From Neckera pumila (lineage: Eukaryota > Streptophyta > Bryopsida > Hypnales > Neckeraceae): a stretch of DNA of 64,000 nucleotides. Made by a program: the position numbers and the translations under genes. Each line of letters opens with the position of its first letter. The first letter of the stretch is position 1. Of the stretch, positions 1 through 7,737 are shown piece after piece. Where the stretch lies: the NCBI GenBank assembly GCA_963969595.1, contig OZ018410.1, positions 37,677,413 to 37,741,412 of the forward strand. The letters run 5' to 3'. The notes beneath the pieces were generated by a model. The model saw only the letters and a list, made by a program, of their open reading frames with translations, did no database searches and had not been told where the DNA came from.

Positions 1-245
1 TTTATCTCCAAAAATACTTTTGAAGTTTTGAGTCTCCAATAAAAAGTTATGGATAAATTTCAGAGAGGATGTTTGAAAATGTCAAAAAAATATCCCTTGC
101 AACCCTTCTCCAACTAAAAGCTATTTATTGAAGGCTAGAGCTTATAGCCTAAGTACACAAATATGTACATAATTGTGTTGCTAATTTCTTTGAATTTTGT
201 CATACACAAATGAACTTGTCAATACAAGGATCTCACTCAAAGTAC
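1..245. repeat. Partial hairpin-family repeat and left flank of gypsy A
   Basis: Bases 1-130 match one arm of the hairpin repeat seen complete at 31564-32306, including the stretch with AAAGTTATGGA, CAGAGAGGATGT and GAAAATGTCAAAAAAA. Only half is inside the window. No coding potential was seen. The LTR of the next element begins at 246. The five bases on each side of that element (AGTAC and ATACC) are not an exact target-site duplication. Confidence 0.6.
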
Positions 246-672
246 TGATAAGAGGATTAATTACTCGGACACTTAAAGTAAACCAAAATGAAATGGAACC
301 AGAATTCAACTCAAATAGGGACTCACAAGCTGCAACGCAAACAGGGATCTACAAATCATAACTCAGACAGGGATTCACCAAAAAATTGACGCAGACAGGG
401 CTGGCCAATTCAGGAAAGAGATCTTTCTCTATTTGTCGAACGGATCCTCAGATCTCCGAATACATGACTCATGGCCTGTTCACCAGGACCCTCTCTCCTT
501 ATCTTCCCCGTCTAACTTTATCGTTATCCACCGGCACGTAACCGACCAATCTGCGAACAAATGCCTAACAAGAATGCTTGTTCATCGATAATGAATGAAT
601 AGATAAAGTGGCTTTTAAGATCAGTTCACGTGGAGATACACTGTTGGTCAGGGCTTAGGCTTTGCCGCATCA
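246..672 (-). repeat. 3' LTR of gypsy A
   Basis: 427-bp direct repeat of 6442-6868. In the element's orientation it begins TGATGCGGC and ends CTTATCA. It is preceded on the minus strand by the polypurine tract CTGGGGAGGAAA (673-684). Confidence 0.95.
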
Positions 673-684
673 TTTCCTCCCCAG
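673..684 (-). other. Polypurine tract of gypsy A
   Basis: On the minus strand CTGGGGAGGAAA lies directly against the start of the 3' LTR, the expected place for the plus-strand DNA primer of an LTR retrotransposon. Confidence 0.8.
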
Positions 685-727
685 GCTCAGGATCCAGAAC
701 GGCAAACTGAGACTGTTCGCTGCGGCA

Positions 728-1345
728 TCAATAAATCTTCAGCTTCGATCCATTGTACCATTTGCGTAGAATAACTCCGTCAGAAGTACTTAACTTGTAT
801 GATCCGTTGCCGCTTGCTTTATAAATCACGAATGGACCTTGCCACTTTGGTCGGAACTTTTGCCCGTGTTGCTTGAGCAACCATTGATCTACTAGCATTA
901 CCAGGTCTCCCCGGTGGAACTTAACGGTCCTCTTCGCAGAATCATGTCTTGCTTTCCTCCGTCGTTGAAGAATCTCGTAACGTTGTAATGCATTCCTCCG
1001 CGTCTCATCCAGCTTTTCGAGCATAAGAATTCGATTTTGAATTGATTCCGTATTGCCTAGATTATGCCGTACTGCAGTTCGTAATGACGGGAGCTCCAGT
1101 TCAACAGGTACTACAGCTTCGAAACCAAACGCTAGTTGGAAGGGAGTGAAACCAGTTGCCGTTTTATGCGCGGTGCGGTAGGCCCAAAGAGCTTCTCCGA
1201 CATGTAAATCCCAGTCTCTGCGATTCTCTGATACTACCTTTCCGAGGATCCCGGTTAAAATTCCGTTTGTCTTCTCGACTAAGCCATTGGCCTGCGGGTA
1301 ATAAGGGCTGGATCTTCGGTGCTTAACCGACATTTTCTTCAACAA
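728..1345 (-). CDS. Gypsy A integrase, C-terminal part (frameshifted from upstream)
   Basis: About 200 residues completing the integrase of gypsy A. The N-terminal end carries SPYYPQANGLVEKTNG, which holds the catalytic glutamate of the DDE triad, followed by EALWAYRTAHKTATGFTPF, a block conserved in plant gypsy integrases. The C-terminal part has WQGPFVIY, the GPF/Y-like module, and ends at LKIY before the polypurine tract. It is in another frame from the upstream ORF: a single-base loss near 1369, just after the TDQG motif, separates them. As it stands the integrase cannot be made as one protein without a frame change. Confidence 0.9.
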   Translation of the reverse strand: MLKKMSVKHRRSSPYYPQANGLVEKTNGILTGILGKVVSENRRDWDLHVGEALWAYRTAHKTATGFTPFQLAFGFEAVVPVELELPSLRTAVRHNLGNTESIQNRILMLEKLDETRRNALQRYEILQRRRKARHDSAKRTVKFHRGDLVMLVDQWLLKQHGQKFRPKWQGPFVIYKASGNGSYKLSTSDGVILRKWYNGSKLKIY

Positions 1346-2757
1346 TTCTGTGACCAGCTCATTTGCAAAGTGAGTCCTTGATCCGTCACGATTTCAAGAG
1401 GACACCCATACCTGCATATAATTTGATTGAACATAAACTCCACTGCAGCCTTCTGATTGCACTTTTTGACGGCTGCGGCTTCAGACCATTTCGTCAAGTA
1501 ATCGGTAGCAACAATGAGGTACGCGTTTCTTTTTGCTGTCAAGGGAAGGGGACCAACGAAGTCGACACCCCACTTTTCGAAAGCTCCTGTAGGGAAGATT
1601 GGATGCAGTTCAGTATAAGGTCTCGTCCTTTTCCCGTAAGCTTGGCACTGAGGGCAACTACGACAGAATCGATTGCAATCTGCGAACAAGGCGGGCCAGA
1701 AATAACCAGCCTGAAGAATTTTTTGTGCCGTGATTTCAGTAGCAAAATGTCCGCCGCAAGCTCCTTCGTGAAGCTGTCGAAGAATTTCTCCAGTCTCTTC
1801 CGACGTTACTGCTCTCCTCAAGATCCCATCTTTTCCAGCGTGGTACAGTTCCTCTCCAATCAAGGTGTACGGAAGACTTCTTCTACGAATACTTCGACGG
1901 TGCTGCGTGTCAAAGTGTGCAGGAAAGGACAAATCTTTCAAGTAATTAACAATATCGCTGTAATCAAAATCTTGTGACGTGTAAGTTATCCCAACCGAGA
2001 AACACTCTACACCTTCTGATAAAGTTCCGGTTTCCTCCTGTGAGTGCTCACCGAGCTCTAACAATAGACCAGCATGTTTGGCCCGCGTTCCTTTTTCAAA
2101 TTTGACTTCCAGGTCAAAAGCTTGAAGGGCAATTAATAGCCTGGCCGCTCGACCTTCTGGACTTGGCAGCTGAACCAACTGTTTAAGGCACTCGGACTCA
2201 CATTGTACCAGAGTCGAGAAAGGGCTTGACAACAAATAATGTTTAAATTTGGTGCACGCGAATACTAGTGCTACAGCTTGCTTTTTAGACTGTGAATACT
2301 TCAATTCGCCAACTGTAAGAACTCTGCTCGCATAATATATCGGATGCGCACGTCCTGCTTCATCGTTTTGCATCAATACTTCCGCCACCGCATGTTCATG
2401 GGGAGAAGAATTTATAATAAAGCGTCTCGTCCAATCTGGCCCTCTCACTACAGGATAACTGGCAAGGCGCTCCTTAATATAATTAAATGCATTTACTTGT
2501 TCAGCACCCCACACAAAAGGATTTGATTTACTGATCAAGGAACCAATCGGCCTTCCTATGCCGGCTAAATTAGGAATAAATCGGTTGTGATAATTTGTCA
2601 TGCCCCAGAGTCGTGCAACCTGCTCTCGCATAATAGGCTGCTTCATGTCGACAATTCTTTGGACCTTGTCAGGATCTACTTTAATTCCTCGACTAGATAC
2701 GACATGGCCTAATAAATGACCTTCTTCAAAACCTAATTGGCACTTCTCAGGGCTCAA
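1339..2757 (-). CDS. Gypsy A RT thumb, degenerate RNase H, integrase N-terminus and core
   Basis: A 472-residue open frame in the same frame as the upstream ORF but separated from it by UGA at 2773-2775; it has no ATG of its own at the start. Order: RT thumb (SPEKCQLG), an RNase H fold (about residues 80-240), the HHCC zinc domain of integrase (HEGACGGH, later CRSCPQCQ), and the integrase core with WGVDFVGP and IVTDQG. The RNase H has lost its catalytic set. Aligned against ordinary gypsy elements, the expected D, E, D, D are N116, Q160, E187 and G230. The chain runs out of frame after TDQG. The domain may survive only as a connecting scaffold, with catalysis supplied by the separate RNase H at 5523-5924. 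Confidence 0.9.
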   Translation of the reverse strand: MSPEKCQLGFEEGHLLGHVVSSRGIKVDPDKVQRIVDMKQPIMREQVARLWGMTNYHNRFIPNLAGIGRPIGSLISKSNPFVWGAEQVNAFNYIKERLASYPVVRGPDWTRRFIINSSPHEHAVAEVLMQNDEAGRAHPIYYASRVLTVGELKYSQSKKQAVALVFACTKFKHYLLSSPFSTLVQCESECLKQLVQLPSPEGRAARLLIALQAFDLEVKFEKGTRAKHAGLLLELGEHSQEETGTLSEGVECFSVGITYTSQDFDYSDIVNYLKDLSFPAHFDTQHRRSIRRRSLPYTLIGEELYHAGKDGILRRAVTSEETGEILRQLHEGACGGHFATEITAQKILQAGYFWPALFADCNRFCRSCPQCQAYGKRTRPYTELHPIFPTGAFEKWGVDFVGPLPLTAKRNAYLIVATDYLTKWSEAAAVKKCNQKAAVEFMFNQIICRYGCPLEIVTDQGLTLQMSWSQNC

Positions 2758-2772
2758 CGAACAACCGTGCTC

Positions 2773-4782
2773 TCATAGCCTTTGAAATGCGGCTCGTATA
2801 TTACTTATATGATCAATTCTCTTTCCGTAAACAGCAAAGTCATCTAAATAAACCCTGATGAACTTACCAATAAATGGGCCAAATATTTTCAATTGTAACC
2901 TTTGAAAAGTGCCACCTGCATTGCAAAGGCCAAAAGACATTCGAAGATATGCATACGTACCCCAAGGAGTTGTAAAAGTAGTGTATAATACACTGTCAGG
3001 GTGAACCTTCACTTGATGGTATCCAGCATACCCATCACAAAAAGAGTACAATTCATGCCCGGTCACCTCATCCAATAATTCATCGATATATGGCAAAGGT
3101 TGTCGATCCTTTTTCGTGAAACGATTTAAAGCTTTATAATTAACGCAAATTTGCCATTTGCCCCCTTTCTTTGGCACTATAACCACGGGAGACACCCATT
3201 CAGTATTTTTCACCTCAGTCACAAAACCTCCCTCTAATAGTCTGTCTAACTCTGCTCGAAGCACAGCCATTCTTTCTGGTGCCATCCTCTTTTGTCTCAC
3301 ACGAACTGGCTTTGCATCTGGAATCAACTCTATACGATGCTCATCCAGTGTAATAGCAGGTAAATCACAATGTTTACTTACAAACAGATCCGCATATTCT
3401 AAGACCAACATTTCCATCGAATCACGTTCCAATTTTGTCAAAGTCGGTCCAAATTTGATCAATCTCATTAACTCGTCTTTTCTAGTTGGCTCCACATTTG
3501 GATCTTCTAGATGGGGCATGGAATCGCTGACCATTTGAGGGAGTACGTCGATTGCGTATAACTCAGCTTCAGAATCGCTGTCCTCACTGGTATCTGTAGT
3601 GGGATCCGTACTCCACGATGATTCGTCCGACCCATCTGATTCACCTTCAGAGGTGACGCTTGACGAGTTTGAAATCACATCGGGAACCACCTGGATGCTT
3701 ACCCTATTGAAAGCTGAACCAATCTTCATACGTCCCTTTTCCCAATAATTGACCGCACGAACCTGACGTAACCAGGGCCTTCCTAAGATCATAGGATAGC
3801 CCCCTTTTCCAGTAGGTATATCAAGGACATGAAAATCAATTTTGACCGTAACACCATTTACAATAACCGGAATTTGATGAATCGTACCCAAAGATCGAAC
3901 ACACCTTTGGTCAGCCACTTTCAGGCGTAATGTGGACGACTTATCGGGTTTAAGATTTGCTTCATACATGAACCAGCTGGACATCACGTTCACCGCGCTC
4001 CCTCCGTCAATTAAACATCCGGGTACTTGATGTCCGTTAACTGTTGCTTCCACCTGCGGTGATTTACAGTCCCCCTTTGTTTTATCTGCGACACACACTT
4101 CTGCCACCACTCTATTACGTCTGGTACTAATACCTTGTTGTAACTCACGTCGAAGCGAAGGACACTTAGCAACTAATTGCCCCATCGTTATATTGGCTGT
4201 TTGTGTCCCAAGATCCTGCAAGAGTGAATATTCACACTGCCCCCGACTCAAAAGCAAATCCTCAATACCTATCTTCCTCCTTGAACGTCCGGTGAAAATA
4301 TGCTTCTCGGCTCTTGATTTCTTGTGAACGTGTTGTTCAGGATCCTTTGGTGGGCGACCTCTCTTGGTCATCAAAACTTCACGCTCTAGTTCTGGTTCCC
4401 GAGCATCCACGTCCAATTGTAACAAATTTACTTCGGCCAGTTTTACTGACGACGGAGCGGCACTCTTCTCCAAATCCGGGCAATCACTGCGATAATGGCC
4501 TTTACGACCGCACTGGTGACAAGTAATAAACTGCACCGATCTTGAGGGATTGGGACGAGTATCACCACCAGGACTCTTTGACCTGCTACTCCCTTGACTC
4601 TGCAATAAAAATAACTTCAGGTCTCTCATTTCCGATACAAGCTGAGAGATACCTGGATCTTTAGATTCGGCTTGAATTGTCTTTTGAATATTTAACTCCG
4701 CAGGTACCAGGGATGACTGTGGGACTACCGTCGCTGGTTGGACCAACTGTGCAAGCACTGGCGTCGATGCAGCCGTGATCAC
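2773..4782 (-). CDS. Gypsy A gag C-terminus, protease and reverse transcriptase
   Basis: A 669-residue frame continuous with gag apart from a UGA at 4864-4866. It holds a CCHC zinc knuckle (CHQCGRKGHYRSDC, about residues 88-101), then an aspartic protease whose active-site motif is IDGGSAVNVM. A glycine follows the aspartate, a form common in plant gypsy proteases. A serine/aspartate-rich linker follows. The RT palm and fingers have WQICVNYKALNRF, FGLCNAGGTFQR and the active-site VYLDDF. It ends at a UGA 29 residues after the catalytic LDD. The start given is the open-frame boundary (a GTG), not a real initiator; the protein would be made as part of a gag-pol chain. Confidence 0.92.
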   Translation of the reverse strand: MITAASTPVLAQLVQPATVVPQSSLVPAELNIQKTIQAESKDPGISQLVSEMRDLKLFLLQSQGSSRSKSPGGDTRPNPSRSVQFITCHQCGRKGHYRSDCPDLEKSAAPSSVKLAEVNLLQLDVDAREPELEREVLMTKRGRPPKDPEQHVHKKSRAEKHIFTGRSRRKIGIEDLLLSRGQCEYSLLQDLGTQTANITMGQLVAKCPSLRRELQQGISTRRNRVVAEVCVADKTKGDCKSPQVEATVNGHQVPGCLIDGGSAVNVMSSWFMYEANLKPDKSSTLRLKVADQRCVRSLGTIHQIPVIVNGVTVKIDFHVLDIPTGKGGYPMILGRPWLRQVRAVNYWEKGRMKIGSAFNRVSIQVVPDVISNSSSVTSEGESDGSDESSWSTDPTTDTSEDSDSEAELYAIDVLPQMVSDSMPHLEDPNVEPTRKDELMRLIKFGPTLTKLERDSMEMLVLEYADLFVSKHCDLPAITLDEHRIELIPDAKPVRVRQKRMAPERMAVLRAELDRLLEGGFVTEVKNTEWVSPVVIVPKKGGKWQICVNYKALNRFTKKDRQPLPYIDELLDEVTGHELYSFCDGYAGYHQVKVHPDSVLYTTFTTPWGTYAYLRMSFGLCNAGGTFQRLQLKIFGPFIGKFIRVYLDDFAVYGKRIDHISNIRAAFQRL

Positions 4783-4863
4783 TTGCGGTTGAAGAATGCT
4801 ATTGAGATTTAACTCTTTTCTTTGTGCTAGCGCTAAAGCTGCCTCGAATGTGGAGGGCTCCTT

Positions 4864-5520
4864 TCATGACACTATTTCCTGAATCGATGGCTTCAAACCG
4901 CTAATGAAACTCCGAAGAGCCAGTGCGTCAATACTTCGCATATTATCAATGGTTTCACCTGGAAACCCGTGATCTCCCTCGTTGTGCGTACTGGTTAATA
5001 GGCTAAGACTCCTCTGGATGCGAGCTTGGAGCTCTCGCACTCTTTCGCTGAATTGTCGGACCCGTTCATTAGGTTGCTGTTTAATCAAACTTAAAGTGCC
5101 TAGGAGGCTCTGATAACTTTCTCGCTCCTGAAATTCAGTCACCAAAGCTGTAGTCAGGCTAAGCCATGAAGACTTTATCGCAGTAGCTTGCCGATCATAC
5201 CAAAAAGACGCCGTGTCGTCCAGATGAATCGGGAGTAACTCAAGCCAATTTTCCTCACTCCTGTCACCGTTAGCCATGTAGGCACGCTTATACTGCTTCA
5301 AGAACCTCTCAGGTTCCTCCCCTTCTTTCCCAGCGAAAACAGGTATTGATACCATGTTGTCCGATGATGGTCTGATCTTTGATTTACCAATCTCACCGAA
5401 CCCATGTCCAGTACGCTGATCGTTCCTATTCTCTTTGAAATCTGAAAATTGCGTCCACAGGGTGTCTTCCAACTGTTGCTTCAGCGACCCTTCTTTACTC
5501 CAGGTATCCACAGCGGACAT
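4864..5520 (-). CDS. Gypsy A gag (capsid region)
   Basis: About 218 residues from the ATG at 5520 (MSAVDTW). The middle resembles the retrotransposon gag domain: FAGKEGEEPERFLKQYKRA, WLELLPIHLDDTASFWYDR and EFQERESYQSLLGTL match the plant gypsy gag pattern. The frame stops at UGA 4864-4866, after which recognisable gag sequence continues in frame (STFEAALALAQRKEL) to the zinc knuckle. The stop is therefore probably a mutation of the original coding sequence, though programmed readthrough cannot be excluded. The ATG sits two bases downstream of the stop of the RNase H ORF (TGAGTATG). Confidence 0.88.
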   Translation of the reverse strand: MSAVDTWSKEGSLKQQLEDTLWTQFSDFKENRNDQRTGHGFGEIGKSKIRPSSDNMVSIPVFAGKEGEEPERFLKQYKRAYMANGDRSEENWLELLPIHLDDTASFWYDRQATAIKSSWLSLTTALVTEFQERESYQSLLGTLSLIKQQPNERVRQFSERVRELQARIQRSLSLLTSTHNEGDHGFPGETIDNMRSIDALALRSFISGLKPSIQEIVS

Positions 5521-5522
5521 AC

Positions 5523-5909
5523 TCAACCATTGCGCGCTGCTGCGTCAGCTTCCCAATTCTGACTTCTTGGAATATGTTCAATCTCGATCAATGCAAAGTC
5601 CTGTTTTAATCGCAAAGCTGCCTCGTAATATGGTCGCAGATTTTCAGCGCGGACCTCCCAGTCTCCTGCTACCTGCCTGCAGACTAGCTTGGAATCTCCG
5701 CGTACCTGTAACTTTTGAATCTTTCGGCTTTTAGCTATTTCCAATCCAGTTATCAATGCTGCGTATTCGGACTCATTGCACGTCAACTGTTTGCCCAAAT
5801 TTTGATGAAAAACTTCTTTCACTCCTGCTGGATTTTCCAACACCACTCCAACGCCCGATCCAGTAACCCGCAAACTAGAACTGTCAAAATTCAACCTCCA
5901 GGTTTGCAT
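5523..5909 (-). CDS. Second, archaeal-type RNase H ORF, upstream of gag
   Basis: A compact RNase HI-type domain of about 128 residues from the ATG at 5909 (MQTWRLNFD); the open frame extends to 5924. All four catalytic acids are visible: D in NFDSSS, E in CNESEYAALITGLE, D in VRGDSKLV, and D in NWEADAAA. This is the RVT_3-like archaeal form found as a second RNase H in plant Tat-type gypsy elements (family knowledge). Expected role: degrading the RNA strand of RNA-DNA hybrids during reverse transcription, replacing the ruined RNase H of the polyprotein. Its position before gag is unusual. The stop codon almost overlaps the gag start, which suggests coupled translation by reinitiation (inference). 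Confidence 0.88.
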   Translation of the reverse strand: MQTWRLNFDSSSLRVTGSGVGVVLENPAGVKEVFHQNLGKQLTCNESEYAALITGLEIAKSRKIQKLQVRGDSKLVCRQVAGDWEVRAENLRPYYEAALRLKQDFALIEIEHIPRSQNWEADAAARNG

Positions 5910-5982
5910 CGACACTAATTGCACTCATATCCAGACGTGTTTATTGTATCCTTTTGTAACAAATCAGAAATGAAAAGCTTGA

Positions 5983-6273
5983 TCAAAGTTCTTGATGAAC
6001 GAATGACGGGAAAGCAAACGAATCAACTTCTGCAAAAAATTGAGGATTAACCTCGTCATAATCTGGGAGTTCATCAAGGTAAACTGTAGGTGCGTTCGCA
6101 ATTCCGTATTCGTTCACTACGAATTCGGTTATTTGTTCCGTTTCCTCGTCTACAGGAAGCGGTGTTTCTTCAACTGTTAATTCCAGACTCATGAATGCAC
6201 CTATCACTGGAGTATTACGATCAATCACTTCTTCTACAGACTCCTCCCCTCTAAAGGACTGAGCGATACACAT
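5983..6273 (-). CDS. Small acidic leader ORF of gypsy A, function unknown
   Basis: 96 residues from an ATG at 6273, between the primer-binding site and the second RNase H. It is very acidic (many E and D, few K/R), with segments such as ELTVEETPLPVDEETEQITE and YLDELPDYDEVNPQF. I do not recognise the family. Extra ORFs upstream of gag are known from Ogre-type gypsy elements, so this may be a similar accessory protein. It could also be leader sequence that happens to be open. Being uninterrupted in a young element favours a real gene modestly. Confidence 0.5.
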   Translation of the reverse strand: MCIAQSFRGEESVEEVIDRNTPVIGAFMSLELTVEETPLPVDEETEQITEFVVNEYGIANAPTVYLDELPDYDEVNPQFFAEVDSFAFPSFVHQEL

Positions 6274-6420
6274 TTATATTCAATTGAGCACTAATTCGAT
6301 TCACCTGTTTTATTGCTAATTATCTCTGTATAACAAATTTGCGGAAACTTTAACGATGACAACCTATAACATAACGAATCAAACCGAAACGACTCTCACC
6401 CTTTGACAAGTTCACATCGG

Positions 6421-6438
6421 GTCCCGGCAACGGAACCA
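6421..6438 (-). other. Primer-binding site of gypsy A
   Basis: On the minus strand TGGTTCCGTTGCCGGGAC lies three bases inside the 5' LTR. It is close to the tRNA-Asp-type primer site of plant Athila/Tat elements (usually TGGCGCCGTTGCCGGGGA). It fits a tRNA 3' end finishing CGGAACCA. Confidence 0.8.
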
Positions 6439-6441
6439 AAA

Positions 6442-6868
6442 TGATAAGAGGATTAATTACTCGGACACTTAAAGTAAACCAAAATGAAATGGAACCAGAA
6501 TTCAACTCAAACAGGGACTCACAAGCTGCAACGCAAACAGGGATCTACAAATCATAACTCAGACAAGGATTCACCAAAAAATTGACGCAGACAGGGCTGG
6601 CCAATTCAGGAAAGAGATCTTTCTCTATTTGTCGAACGGATCCTCAGATCTCCGAATACATGACTCATGGCCTGTTCACCAGGACCCTCTCTCCTTATCT
6701 TCCCCGTCTAACTTTATCGTTATCCACCGGCACGTAACCGACCAATCTGCGAACAAATGCCTAACAGGAATGCTTGTTCATCGATAATGAATGAATAGAT
6801 AAAGTGGCTTTTAAGATCAGTTCACGTGGAGATACACTGTTGGTCAGGGCTTAGGCTTTGCCGCATCA
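6442..6868 (-). repeat. 5' LTR of gypsy A
   Basis: 427-bp partner of 246-672, differing by three substitutions. It should contain the element's promoter and polyadenylation signal, but I did not pick out a clear TATA box. Confidence 0.95.
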
Positions 6869-7353
6869 ATACCAAGGACTTGAATGACAAAGAGTACCTA
6901 ATGTCATATTGTTTAATGAGAGGCTTTTTATTGTGCAACATCATGAGCATCAAGTACCCATGATCTTTTCTACATAAAGAATTCATTCATAGTACAAAAG
7001 ACTTAAATGACAAGAAGTAACTAATGTCTTCTTGTCCAATAAAAAAAATTTCATTGTAGAAACATCATGAGCCATTACTATTTAGTTACATCAAATTTGT
7101 CTTTTTCCACATAAAGTATTCCTTCAATGTACTTTGGATTTGAATGATAAGACCTACCCAGTGTCCCATTGTCTAATAAAAAGCATGCAATTTTGTAAAT
7201 ATCATAATGTCAAAAATAGGCGGAAATTGGAAAGAATATCATTCCTTCTTTGACAAGTATACATTTTGATCCAATTAAGGTCTCCAATCAAGCAAGGCCA
7301 CTCTACATCAAGGACTCTTTGAGGGCGTAAATTTCTTCAAATGTCATACCTCC
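6869..7353. other. Non-coding right flank of gypsy A
   Basis: AT-rich sequence with no supported ORF. It contains loosely repeated phrases of the type 'acttgaatgacaa...gtaccta atgtc', about every 110-120 bp (near 6880, 7000 and 7135), which may be an old tandem repeat. Confidence 0.4.
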
Positions 7354-7737
7354 ATTAGAGAAAAAATCAGCCCTCCAGAGGGTCTCTCCAGATTGACATA
7401 CCACGCTATTTCAAGCTTGGCCTATCAACCTAAAAAAGTACCCTCGGTGAGTGGTCAGAATGTATGACTGCTCGCTAAAGCAGTCAGACTTTGCAATTTT
7501 TTTTATTATTTTTAAAATATTTTCTTAAAGATTATTATTATTATTTTTTAGATTATAATTTTTTTTAATAAAATTTAAAAATTTACTTGTAAATTTGGGT
7601 TCTTATGCCACTATCACTGCAGTTTCAACTACGGGGAAATAGGGAAAATTTTTATTTTTTAGACCCAATAAACAAAATTTCAAGGTACTAAAGGAGTCCA
7701 CGCAGGAGCCCTCTAGAGGGCTGATTTTTTCTCTAAT
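7354..7737. mobile_element. ATTAG-type MITE, copy 1
   Basis: Terminal inverted repeats: ATTAGAGAAAAAATCAGCCC at the left and its complement GGGCTGATTTTTTCTCTAAT at the right, each continuing into CTCCAGAGGG / CCCTCTAGAGGG. About 384 bp, no ORF. The interior shares the blocks GCAGTCAGACTTTGC-like and CTGCAGTTTCAA with the copies at 13128 and 42103. No target duplication is clear here. Confidence 0.85.

Larger units (their letters stand above)
246..6868 (-). mobile_element. Young Ty3/gypsy LTR retrotransposon (gypsy A), dual RNase H
   Basis: Complete element read on the minus strand. From its 5' end it has: LTR 6868-6442, primer-binding site, a small acidic leader ORF, a second (archaeal-type) RNase H, gag, zinc knuckle, protease, reverse transcriptase, RNase H, integrase, polypurine tract at 673-684, and LTR 672-246. 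The LTRs are both 427 bp, end in TGAT/ATCA and differ at three positions (99.3% identical), so insertion is recent. The reading frame is broken by two in-frame UGA codons (4864-4866 and 2773-2775) and a one-base frameshift near 1369. The tRNA-Asp-like primer site and the extra RNase H resemble the Tat/Athila side of plant gypsy elements (family knowledge). Placing the extra RNase H upstream of gag is not the arrangement I know for Tat, where it follows the polyprotein RNase H. Confidence 0.93.

Noticed and set aside
246..6868. Exact target-site duplication for gypsy A
   Set aside because: AGTAC (241-245) and ATACC (6869-6873) do not match; a shifted reading gives 4 of 5, which breaks the TGAT/ATCA termini.
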